Positions 7,156 through 14,073 of a stretch of 19,123 bases of DNA are shown piece by piece. The position numbers were made by a program, and so were the translations under genes. Under the pieces are notes generated by a model, which had not been told where the DNA came from, ran no database searches, and saw only the letters and a list, made by a program, of their open reading frames with translations. Position 1 is the stretch's first letter, and each line of letters starts with the position of its first letter. The DNA is taken from positions 1 through 19,123 of the forward strand of contig CAIWGR010000136.1 in assembly GCA_903912275.1 (NCBI GenBank), in the 5' to 3' direction. The DNA comes from an uncultured delta proteobacterium. Its GTDB lineage: Bacteria > Myxococcota_A > Bradymonadia > REDH01.

Positions 7156-7691
7156 CGTTCGCTCCGCCCGCCGCCGTCCAGCCGCATCGGCTCCGCCGTC
7201 GAGGCCTCGCGGATGTCGTCGATGACATAGAAGCAGGTCGGGTCCACCGCGCGGACCATCGCTGCCACCCGCTTCACCTCGCGGCGAGGCACCTCGATGT
7301 AGACCAGCTCCACCGGTCCATCCTTGCCACGACCATCGAACACCGTTGCGCCGAAGCCGGCCTCTCGGATCGCAGCGGCGATCGCATCGCCCTGACGCGT
7401 GAAGACCCGCACAACCCGGTTGCCCATCGCCAGCCGCTGCTCGATGGTCACGCCCACAAAGTTCCCCGTCGCAAAGCCGAGCGCGTAGCTGATCGCGAAG
7501 AGAGGGCGGTCGAGGTCGTTGATGACCCGCGACACCGCGATGACCCAGATCAGCACCTCGAAGAAGCCAATCCACCAGGCCGCCGAGCGCTGTCCGCGGA
7601 TGACGTAGATGGTCCGGATGGTCCCGAGCGAAACGTCGGTGACCCGCGCAAAGAAGATGAGCAGCGTGGTGAAGAGCAGGTCGGAGCTCAC
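7152..7691 (-). CDS. DUF2179/UPF0316 family membrane protein
   Basis: The 179-residue product has hydrophobic segments at about residues 5-27, 38-55 and 64-82. A soluble C-terminal domain follows that fits DUF2179 (RVFTRQGDAIAAAIREAGFG, VELVYIEVPRREVKRVAAMV, DPTCFYVIDDIREA). The length and the N-terminal RVTDVSLGTIRTIYVIRG signature match the UPF0316 family (DUF5698 plus DUF2179), seen in Bacillus YebE-like proteins. The biochemical role is unknown; the soluble domain has a PII/ACT-like ferredoxin fold in related proteins, which suggests ligand sensing. The start is GTG at 7691-7689, overlapping the TGA of purF as GTGA. Its own TGA overlaps the GTG of the MutT gene the same way, so all three genes should be translationally coupled. 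The last 20 residues (TAEPMRLDGGGRSER) are low-complexity and probably unstructured. Confidence 0.85.
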   Translation of the reverse strand: MSSDLLFTTLLIFFARVTDVSLGTIRTIYVIRGQRSAAWWIGFFEVLIWVIAVSRVINDLDRPLFAISYALGFATGNFVGVTIEQRLAMGNRVVRVFTRQGDAIAAAIREAGFGATVFDGRGKDGPVELVYIEVPRREVKRVAAMVRAVDPTCFYVIDDIREASTAEPMRLDGGGRSER

Positions 7692-9076
7692 GCCATCGCC
7701 TGCTTCGTCTCGGACAGCGCGATGGGGTAGTCGCCGTCGAAGCAGGCCATGCAGAATTGGCCGCTGTCGCCGAGGCAGGACTGGAGCCCTTCGACGGTCA
7801 TGAATTGCAGCGAGTCGGCGGTCAGATGCTCGCGGATGCCCTCCGCATCGAGCCGGTTGCCGATCAGGCTCCCTTCGTCGGGCGTATCGACGCCGTAGAA
7901 GCAGGAGTGGCGGGTCACCGGGCTGCCGATGCGGAGGTGGACCTCCGCGGCGCCTGCGTTGCGCACCATGCGGACAATCTTCCGCAGCGTGGTGCCCCGC
8001 ACGATGGAGTCGTCGACGAGGATGACGCGTCGCCCTTCGAGCAGGTCGGCGTTGGGGTTGAACTTGAAGCGCACCCCCTCGTCCCGCCGCTCCTGCGTGG
8101 GGCTGATGAAGGTGCGGCCTACGTAGTGGTTGCGGACGAGGCCGAACTCGAAGGGGATGCCGCGCTGCTGCGCGTAGCCGAGCGCGACCGCGGTCGAGGA
8201 GTCGGGGACCGGGACAACGATGTCGGCTGGTGTGTTGTCGCGGTCTGCGAGCCAGGCCCCCATCCGCTTTCGGGCCTCATAGACCCGCCGCCCGAAGGTC
8301 TTGGAGTCGGGCCGGCTGAAGTAGACATGCTCGAAGGAGCAGTGGGCCGCCGTGGTCCGGCCGTTGCGCAGCGCGATCAGGTCGGGGTGCAGATACGAAG
8401 TGCAACCCGCGTCGGAGATCTCGACCACCTCGCCCGGCTCCAGCTCCCGCTCGAGCCGGCCGCGGTTGATATCGATGGCCGGCGTCTCGCTCGCCAGCAT
8501 CCAGCCATCCTCGAGCCGGCCGAGGCTGAGCGGGCGCACGGCGTAGAGGTCGCGGATGCCCCACAGGCGCCCCTCCGAGACCATGCAGACCGAGTAGGCG
8601 CCGCGCAGCGTGCGCTGCATGAAGCGGATGGCGTCGAGCAGGCTGGCGCCCTCCTTCCTTGCCTCGACGATGATGCGGAGGATGAGTTCGGCATCGTTGG
8701 AGCCGGCGAAGGTCACGCCGCGCGCCTCGTATTCGGCCCGCAGGCTCCCGTAGTTGGTCACGTCGCCGTTGGAGGCCAGCGCGAGCGGCTCGCAGCCGGG
8801 CTCGGCGATGAGGTGCGGCTGTGCGTTGCAGGCGCGGTTGCCGCCCTGCGTGGGATAGCGGACATGGCCGCAGGCGACGGAGCCCTGCATGCCCTCGGGT
8901 CGGAGGCCGAAGACCTCTTTCACCAGGCCGGCGGCCTTGTGGAGCGAGAAGCTGTCGCCGTCTGCCATGGCGATGCCGCAGGCGTCCTGCCCGCGGTGCT
9001 GCATCTGGAAGAGGCCGGCGACCACCTCATCGAAGGTGTCTCGACCCGTCGCAAAGACTCCGATGACGCCGCACAT
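7688..9076 (-). CDS. purF: amidophosphoribosyltransferase (glutamine PRPP amidotransferase)
   Basis: This is the first committed enzyme of purine synthesis: PRPP plus glutamine give 5-phosphoribosylamine. The 462-residue product begins MCGVIGVF, so Cys2 becomes the N-terminal nucleophile of the glutaminase domain after Met removal; there is no propeptide. Glutaminase features include QMQHRGQDACGIA, GHVRYPTQG and ASNGDVTNY. The PRPP loop VILVDDSIVRGTT is at residues 351-363. Cysteines 246, 392, 442 and 445 (HCSFEHVYF, SCFYGVD, FCMACF) fit the four ligands of the 4Fe-4S cluster of the Bacillus-type enzyme, so this is the oxygen-sensitive form, not the E. coli form. The ATG at 9076-9074 has GGAGAGG at 9089-9083 seven bases before it. 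The frame stays open upstream to 9295, but that part overlaps another gene and lacks the N-terminal Cys. It heads a three-gene operon. Confidence 0.97.
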   Translation of the reverse strand: MCGVIGVFATGRDTFDEVVAGLFQMQHRGQDACGIAMADGDSFSLHKAAGLVKEVFGLRPEGMQGSVACGHVRYPTQGGNRACNAQPHLIAEPGCEPLALASNGDVTNYGSLRAEYEARGVTFAGSNDAELILRIIVEARKEGASLLDAIRFMQRTLRGAYSVCMVSEGRLWGIRDLYAVRPLSLGRLEDGWMLASETPAIDINRGRLERELEPGEVVEISDAGCTSYLHPDLIALRNGRTTAAHCSFEHVYFSRPDSKTFGRRVYEARKRMGAWLADRDNTPADIVVPVPDSSTAVALGYAQQRGIPFEFGLVRNHYVGRTFISPTQERRDEGVRFKFNPNADLLEGRRVILVDDSIVRGTTLRKIVRMVRNAGAAEVHLRIGSPVTRHSCFYGVDTPDEGSLIGNRLDAEGIREHLTADSLQFMTVEGLQSCLGDSGQFCMACFDGDYPIALSETKQAMA

Positions 9077-9161
9077 GATTCGCCTCTCCGCCAGCCCGCC
9101 GCAACGGCCGCGTCGGTAGCAGCCTCGCCGCCCGGTGGGAAGCGCCGTTCGCGGTCCGGCC

Positions 9162-9986
9162 TCAGAGGCACTGCGCGGGCGGCGCCATGGAGGTCGCCTC
9201 CGGCCCGTGGCCCTGGTGGAGGTCGTAGAAGGCGGTGGTCGCTGCCAGATCAAAGCAGTCTGTCTGGAGCTTGAAGCCCCAGGCGACCACGCCAAAACGG
9301 CTGCTCAGGTTGGGCTCGGGCGTCAGCACCCAGGTACCCTCGGGCAGCGTTGCACCGTAATTCCGAAGCTGTTGCACCTCGGCCTCGCAGCCCTCCGGGC
9401 AGCGGTAGAGGAAGACCACGCCGCCATGCTCCATGTTGTGTACCCAGCGCTCATCGCCGGGCGGCTTCGTATGCTCGCCCCAGGCGGCCCAGCAGGGGTG
9501 GTGGTTGCCGCCCGTCGGCAGGCCGGCGTAGAGCAGATCGGCAGAGATGTGGTTCCGGATGGCGTAGTTGGAGGCCTCGTACCGGCACTCTCCTCCACAG
9601 GCGGTGCAGGCCGCGGTGCAGGCGCCGCCGGCTTGGCAGTCGAAGCCCTCCGCGCAGGCCTCGCCTGAGCCGTTGCAGTCGAGCGGCGCGATGTCGGGCT
9701 CCGAAGAGCCGAGGCTGGGTGCAAAGGTGGCGGCCATGCCGACGCCCGAGCGGGGGTCGGCGCTCCCCTCTGCGAAAAGCTCGTCTGCGACGGGCCGCGC
9801 ACAGAAGCCGCTCTCGTCGCAACGGAGGCCGCCGAGGCATGAGGTCGGGGTACAGGGGAGGCTCTCGTCCGCGGCGGCGTCTGAACCGGTGTCGGCGGCG
9901 GCCTCGATGGGACCGTCAGCATCGCCGTCGGTGGCGCAGGCGGAGCAGAGCAGGGCGGGGAGGAGCAGCAGGAGGAGGTGTCGCAC
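9162..9986 (-). CDS. DUF3105 domain lipoprotein (copy 1)
   Basis: The 274-residue product starts with a lipoprotein signal (MRHLLLLLLPALLCSAC, lipid at Cys17; the -3 residue is Cys, slightly off consensus). A short acidic linker and a cysteine-rich segment (CTPTSCLGGLRCDESGFC, DCNGSGEACAEGFDC) follow. The C-terminal DUF3105 domain has GGNHHPCWAAWG, the core WVHNMEHGGVVFLYRC and PEPNLSSRFGVVAWGF. DUF3105 function is unknown; the conserved histidines suggest metal binding, which I infer rather than see proven. The start is GTG at 9986-9984. TAGGA, overlapping the stop codon of the upstream paralogue, serves as Shine-Dalgarno; the gap is eight bases, so the two are one operon. The frame is open upstream to 10442 but that is shadow of the paralogue. 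purF begins 85 bases downstream and could be read through. Confidence 0.85.
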   Translation of the reverse strand: MRHLLLLLLPALLCSACATDGDADGPIEAAADTGSDAAADESLPCTPTSCLGGLRCDESGFCARPVADELFAEGSADPRSGVGMAATFAPSLGSSEPDIAPLDCNGSGEACAEGFDCQAGGACTAACTACGGECRYEASNYAIRNHISADLLYAGLPTGGNHHPCWAAWGEHTKPPGDERWVHNMEHGGVVFLYRCPEGCEAEVQQLRNYGATLPEGTWVLTPEPNLSSRFGVVAWGFKLQTDCFDLAATTAFYDLHQGHGPEATSMAPPAQCL

Positions 9987-9994
9987 GGTGAGTC

Positions 9995-11164
9995 CTAGAG
10001 GCACTGAGGCGGCGGCGGCATGGTGGTCGCTTCGGGGCCGTGGCCCTGATGCTCGATGTAGAAGGCTTCGAAGGCGGCCAGGTCGAGGCAGTCTGTCTCC
10101 AGCCGGTAGCCCCAGGCTACCACGGTGAAGCGGTGGTTGAGCATGGGCTCGGGGCTCATGACCGCGGTGCCGACGGGCAGGGTGGAGACATAGTCGGTGA
10201 GCTGTGCGACCTCCGCGGAGCAGTCGGTGGTGCAGCGGTAGAGGAAGGTAACGCCGCCATGCTCGAGGTTGTGGACCCAGTGCTCGTCCCCGACCGGGGT
10301 GGTGGAGATTCCCCAGGGCGCCCAGCAGAGGTGGTGGCTGCCGCCGGCCGGGGTGCCGGCGTAGAGCAGGTCGGTCTGGATGTGGTTGCGGGAGGCGTAG
10401 GTCAGCGATTCGTAGTCGCAGGCACCACCGCAGGCGGTGCACGAGGCGGTGCAGCTGCCATCGGTGTTGCAGACGAAGGGCGAGAGGCAGTTGGTGGTCC
10501 CATTGCAGTCGAGCGGCGCAACATCGGGCGTGGTACCGGCCGGGTCGGGCAGCGCGAGGTTGGAGAGCCTCACGCCGGAGGTGGGGTCTGCGCTGCCCTC
10601 CGCATAGGTCTCCGGGACAGTGGCACGGCGGCAGTAGCCCGTCTCGTCGCAGGTGAGGCCGGTGGGGCAGCCGGCGTCGCAGGGGACGACCCAGACGCGG
10701 GGCGGCGCGGTATCGGTGGTGTCGGTCGCGTCGAGGTCGGGCGTGGTATCGGTGGTGTCGAGGTCGGGCGTGGTGTCGCCGATGTCGTCCACAACATCAG
10801 CGTCGTCGGAGGTGTCGGCCAGGTCGGTATCTGCGGAGGTGTCGTCTGTGGCGTCCGCGCCGCCGGCATCTCCGCTTCCACTGCCGTCGCCTGTGTCGGC
10901 TGTTGCATCGTCCGGGCCGGTGTCACCGCTCCCGCTCCCATCCATGGTGTCAGCGCTACCGTCGTCAGTTGCCGTATCGGCCGCTACATCCTCCGGGCTG
11001 GTGTCAGCCAGTTGGGTGTCGCCGCTGCTGCTGTCGCTGGTCGTGTCCGCGGAGCCGTCGGGCAGGAGGGCAATCGGGCCGTCCGCATCGGAGTCAGTTG
11101 CACAGCCGGCGAGCGTGAGCAGGGAGACGAGCAAGGGTGTAAGCAGGTTGGCAGCGCAGCGCAT
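9995..11164 (-). CDS. DUF3105 domain lipoprotein (copy 2) with Asp/Thr/Ser-rich linker
   Basis: This 389-residue paralogue of the next gene downstream has a textbook lipobox (LLTLAGC, lipid Cys21). About 130 residues dominated by Asp, Thr, Ser, Ala and Gly follow (units such as DTTDTTPDLDATDTTD and GSGSGD), surely disordered and strongly acidic. Then come the cysteine motifs (CDAGCPTGLTCDETGYC) and a DUF3105 domain with GGSHHLCWAPWG, HWVHNLEHGGVTFLYRC and PEPMLNHRFTVVAWGYR. Both copies end in GHGPEAT(S/T)M(A/P)PP(A/P)QCL, so the domain is duplicated from end to end while the linkers differ greatly in length. The ATG at 11164-11162 has GAGGT a few bases upstream; longer forms back to 11251 would put a charged tail before the signal peptide. 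It should sit on the cell surface or periplasmic face of a membrane. Function unknown. Confidence 0.87.
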   Translation of the reverse strand: MRCAANLLTPLLVSLLTLAGCATDSDADGPIALLPDGSADTTSDSSSGDTQLADTSPEDVAADTATDDGSADTMDGSGSGDTGPDDATADTGDGSGSGDAGGADATDDTSADTDLADTSDDADVVDDIGDTTPDLDTTDTTPDLDATDTTDTAPPRVWVVPCDAGCPTGLTCDETGYCRRATVPETYAEGSADPTSGVRLSNLALPDPAGTTPDVAPLDCNGTTNCLSPFVCNTDGSCTASCTACGGACDYESLTYASRNHIQTDLLYAGTPAGGSHHLCWAPWGISTTPVGDEHWVHNLEHGGVTFLYRCTTDCSAEVAQLTDYVSTLPVGTAVMSPEPMLNHRFTVVAWGYRLETDCLDLAAFEAFYIEHQGHGPEATTMPPPPQCL

Positions 11165-11206
11165 CGGTGACCTCGAATGGACAGTTTGGCGATAGTGAAG
11201 CCGTGC

Positions 11207-11235
11207 GGCTCCGTCTATCTCTGCGGGGCGGAGCC
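11207..11235. repeat. inverted repeat GGCTCCG-N15-CGGAGCC between divergent genes
   Basis: A perfect 7-base inverted repeat (11207-11213 and 11229-11235) lies in the 227-base region between the divergent DUF3105 lipoprotein and pyrophosphatase genes. It stops four bases before a TTGACA. It could be an operator or a hairpin in either 5' leader, but it is short for a GC-rich genome and may be chance. AGCCG/CGGCT on its left flank forms a competing small hairpin. Confidence 0.3.
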
Positions 11236-11239
11236 TTTC

Positions 11240-11268
11240 TTGACACCCCAAGATCGGTGGGGTAACCG
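11240..11268 (+). promoter_or_regulatory. candidate promoter of the pyrophosphatase gene
   Basis: A perfect -35 consensus TTGACA at 11240-11245 is followed after 17 bases by TAACCG at 11263-11268, which is a poor -10. The spacer holds a small inverted repeat, ACCCC (11245-11249) and GGGGT (11259-11263). The site is about 120 bases before the ATG at 11392. Only the -35 is convincing. Confidence 0.3.
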
Positions 11269-11378
11269 CCGCGCCGCACCCATGGTACCGTTTTTCGCGG
11301 TAAAACTGTGGGTTGATACATCCTCAAAATCGCGAAGCCGCCTCTGCGCGGCGAAACGAAGCCTGATGTTCCCCGCTT

Positions 11379-11383
11379 GGAGG
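11379..11383 (+). promoter_or_regulatory. Shine-Dalgarno GGAGG fixing the pyrophosphatase start
   Basis: GGAGG lies eight bases before the ATG at 11392. It overlaps the alternative in-frame TTG at 11377, which has no ribosome-binding site of its own, so the ATG is preferred. Confidence 0.7.
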
Positions 11384-11391
11384 TTGGTTTT

Positions 11392-13890
11392 ATGATCGGT
11401 GAAGTCTCGAAGTCCTGTCTGACGCGGGTGGAGCGCCTCCTGGCCCCCCTGTTCGTTGCCATCATCGGCCTCTTCATGGCGGCTCCGGCCCAGGCGAGCG
11501 AGGGCGACATCAATCTCCCCGACTTTGCCTCCCTGCAGGTTGCCGGCATGTCGGCCCAGATGCTGCTCGCCGCCGGCGCAGGCATCTCTGCCCTCGGCCT
11601 CATCGTCGGCATCGTGATGTTCCTTAAGGTCAAGGCACTGCCCGTCCACACGGCCATGCTTGAGATCTCCGACCTGATCTACGCCACCTGCGTCACCTAC
11701 GTGAAGACGCAGATCAAGTTCATCATGCAGCTCTGGGTGCTCATCGCCATCGTCGTCAGCCTCTACTTCGGCGTGCTTCACCCGCTGAAGGCCGGCGCGG
11801 GCGCCGTTGTCATCATCCTCATCTACTCGCTGATTGGCATCGCCGGCGCCTCCTCCATCGCCTGGTTCGGCATGCGCATCAACAACTACGCCAACAGCCG
11901 CTCGGCCTTCGCCGCCCTCATGGGCCGCCCCTACCCCGCCTACTCCATCCCGCTTCAGGCCGGCATGTCGGTCGGCCTCATCCTCGTCTCGCTTGCGCTG
12001 CTCATCATGATCGCAACGCTCATGCTCGTGCCCTCCGACATGGCCAGCGCCTGCTTCATGGGCTTTGCCATCGGCACCTCGCTCGGCGCCTCGGCCCTCC
12101 GCATCGCCGGCGGCATCTTCACCAAGATTGCCGACGTCGGCTCCGACCTCATGAAGATTGTCTTCAAGATCAAGGAAGACGACGCCCGTAACCCCGGCGT
12201 TATCGCAGACTGCGCCGGCGACAACGCGGGCGACTCGGTTGGCCCCACGGCAGACGGCTTCGAGACCTATGGCGTGACCGCCGTCGCGCTCATCACCTTC
12301 ATCATGCTGGCCGTGAAGCAGCAGGCCGGCGGCCCGCTTCTGCAGGGCATCATTCAGGGCTCGCTCATCACCTGGATCTTCTTCATCGCCTCCGTGATGA
12401 TCATCACCTCGCTCCTCTCCTACGGTATCTCGTGGGTGCTCGACTCGGCCAAGAAGAACGCAGCCGAGATGGACTTTGAGGCCGGCCTCACCCGCCTCAT
12501 CTGGGTCACCGCGGTCGTCTCCATCGCCGCCACCTTCGGCGTCACCAAGTGGCTCCTCTCCGACATCGGCAGCACCGACTTCTGGTGGCAGGCCGCCGCC
12601 ATCATGTCCTGCGGAACCCTCGCCGGCGCCCTCATCCCCGAGGTTGTTAAGGTCTTCACCTCGATGAAGTCGGGCCACGTCCTCGAGATCGTCGACGCCT
12701 CGCGCCAGGGCGCCTCGCTCAATGTCCTCTCGGGCATCGTCGCCGGTAACTACGCCGCCTACTGGCTCGGCATCGTCATCGCCCTCCTGATGGGCGTCGC
12801 GGCGCTCATCGGCGGTCAGATCGATCAGAACATCATGCATGCGCCCGAGGTCTTCGCCTTCGGCCTGCTCGCCTTCGGCTTCCTCTCCATGGGCCCCGTC
12901 ACCATCGCGGTCGACTCCTACGGCCCCGTCTCCGACAACGCCCAGTCGGTCTACGAGCTCTCGCTCATCGAGAACATCCCCACCTTCAAGGAGGATGTGA
13001 AGCGCGACTTCGGCTTCGACGTCGATTTCGACAAGGCCAAGCAGTACCTCGAAGACAACGACGCGGCCGGCAACACCTTCAAGGCGACCGCCAAGCCGGT
13101 GCTCATCGGAACCGCCGTCGTCGGCGCCACCACCCTCATCTTCTCGCTCGTCATGAAGCTCACGGGTGGCCTCACCAACCCGGACGCCATCAAGCAGCTC
13201 TCCATCCTCAACCCGCTCTTCCTCATCGGCCTCATCCTGGGCGGCGCGGTCATCTTCTGGTTCTCGGGCGCCGCCACGCAGGCCGTCGCCACGGGCGCCT
13301 TCCGCGCGGTCGAGTTCATCCGCGACAACATCAAGCTCGATGGCGAGAAGGCCTCCACCGAAGACAGCCAGCGGGTCGTCCAGATCTGCACCGAGGCCGC
13401 CCAGAAGGGTACCTTCAACATCTTCCTGACCGTCTTCTTTGCCGCCCTCTCCTTCGCCTTCCTCAATGAGTTCCTTTTCATCGGCTACCTCATCGGTATC
13501 GCCATGTTCGGCCTCTTCCAGGCCAACTACATGGCCAACGCCGGCGGCGCCTGGGACAACGCGAAGAAGTATGTTGAGGTCGTCCTCAAGGCCAAGGGCA
13601 CCGAGATCCACGACGCGACCGTCGTCGGCGACACCGTTGGCGACCCCTACAAGGACACCTCCTCCGTCGCGATGAACCCGGTCATCAAGTTCACCTCGCT
13701 CTTCGGCATCCTCGCCGTCGAGCTGGCCATCGGCATCGAGAACCACGCGCTCCGCCTCGGTCTGTCGGCCCTCTTCTTCATCATCAGCGCCGTCTTCGTC
13801 TACCGCTCCTTCTACTCCATGCGCATCGGCTCCGGCCTGGGCGATGGCGTCACGATCGCCGCGACCAAGGTCAAGACTGCCGCCGAGTAA
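11392..13890 (+). CDS. hppA: membrane-bound ion-translocating pyrophosphatase
   Basis: This integral membrane enzyme hydrolyses pyrophosphate and pumps H+ (or Na+) out of the cytoplasm. Family hallmarks: the substrate loop ADVGSDLMKIVF...KEDDARNPG at about 247-269, then GDNAGDSVGPTADGFETY at about 276-293. GGAWDNAKKY lies at about 718-727 and GDTVGDPYKDT at 746-756. At 832 residues with some 16 hydrophobic segments it is longer than typical bacterial members. Part of the excess is an N-terminal extension that looks like a cleavable signal peptide (hydrophobic 19-31, then APAQA before SEGD). GNTFKA at 560-565 has Lys where potassium-dependent enzymes have Ala (GNTTAA), suggesting the potassium-independent type; H+ specificity is thus likely but not proven. 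The second motif differs from the common DNVGDVAGMGADLFESY. It lies upstream of a Na+/H+ antiporter, 183 bases away. Confidence 0.95.
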   Translation: MIGEVSKSCLTRVERLLAPLFVAIIGLFMAAPAQASEGDINLPDFASLQVAGMSAQMLLAAGAGISALGLIVGIVMFLKVKALPVHTAMLEISDLIYATCVTYVKTQIKFIMQLWVLIAIVVSLYFGVLHPLKAGAGAVVIILIYSLIGIAGASSIAWFGMRINNYANSRSAFAALMGRPYPAYSIPLQAGMSVGLILVSLALLIMIATLMLVPSDMASACFMGFAIGTSLGASALRIAGGIFTKIADVGSDLMKIVFKIKEDDARNPGVIADCAGDNAGDSVGPTADGFETYGVTAVALITFIMLAVKQQAGGPLLQGIIQGSLITWIFFIASVMIITSLLSYGISWVLDSAKKNAAEMDFEAGLTRLIWVTAVVSIAATFGVTKWLLSDIGSTDFWWQAAAIMSCGTLAGALIPEVVKVFTSMKSGHVLEIVDASRQGASLNVLSGIVAGNYAAYWLGIVIALLMGVAALIGGQIDQNIMHAPEVFAFGLLAFGFLSMGPVTIAVDSYGPVSDNAQSVYELSLIENIPTFKEDVKRDFGFDVDFDKAKQYLEDNDAAGNTFKATAKPVLIGTAVVGATTLIFSLVMKLTGGLTNPDAIKQLSILNPLFLIGLILGGAVIFWFSGAATQAVATGAFRAVEFIRDNIKLDGEKASTEDSQRVVQICTEAAQKGTFNIFLTVFFAALSFAFLNEFLFIGYLIGIAMFGLFQANYMANAGGAWDNAKKYVEVVLKAKGTEIHDATVVGDTVGDPYKDTSSVAMNPVIKFTSLFGILAVELAIGIENHALRLGLSALFFIISAVFVYRSFYSMRIGSGLGDGVTIAATKVKTAAE

Positions 13891-13909
13891 TCGAGCGTGC
13901 TACGATGCC

Positions 13910-13937
13910 GGGGCCTACGGGCCCCTTCGTCGTTTTT
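13910..13937 (+). terminator. possible terminator after the pyrophosphatase gene
   Basis: GGGGCC (13910-13915) and GGCCCC (13920-13925) form a six-pair G/C stem with a TACG loop. Five T follow at 13933-13937 after a seven-base gap. It lies 19 bases past the TAA. The T-tract is farther from the stem than usual, so termination may be weak. Confidence 0.45.
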
Positions 13938-13970
13938 GTCGCACCACGCGCGGCGCCTCCGCCGCAAACC

Positions 13971-13998
13971 TTGACGCTACAACCCGACCGCCTATCCA
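13971..13998 (+). promoter_or_regulatory. candidate promoter of the antiporter gene
   Basis: TTGACG (13971-13976) and TATCCA (13993-13998) are separated by 16 bases and lie 75 bases before the ATG at 14074. The -35 matches five of six positions, the -10 three of six. With the hairpin at 13910-13937 this suggests the antiporter can be expressed separately from the pyrophosphatase. Confidence 0.3.
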
Positions 13999-14073
13999 AA
14001 CGCTGCCGGCCCTGCAGCCCTGTCGCCGGTCTGTTCTTTCGGCCGTGCGCCGCTTCTTCTGGAGTCGCCTCGC

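Noticed and set aside
7757..9274. 505-codon plus-strand open frame over purF
   Set aside because: Antisense to an unambiguous purF; composition is the typical mirror of codon bias.
11215..13746. 843-codon open frame antisense to the pyrophosphatase gene
   Set aside because: It is Asp/Glu/Gly/Val-rich with no recognisable domain, as expected when a GC-rich gene with few T in first codon positions is read backwards. The plus-strand gene is unmistakable.
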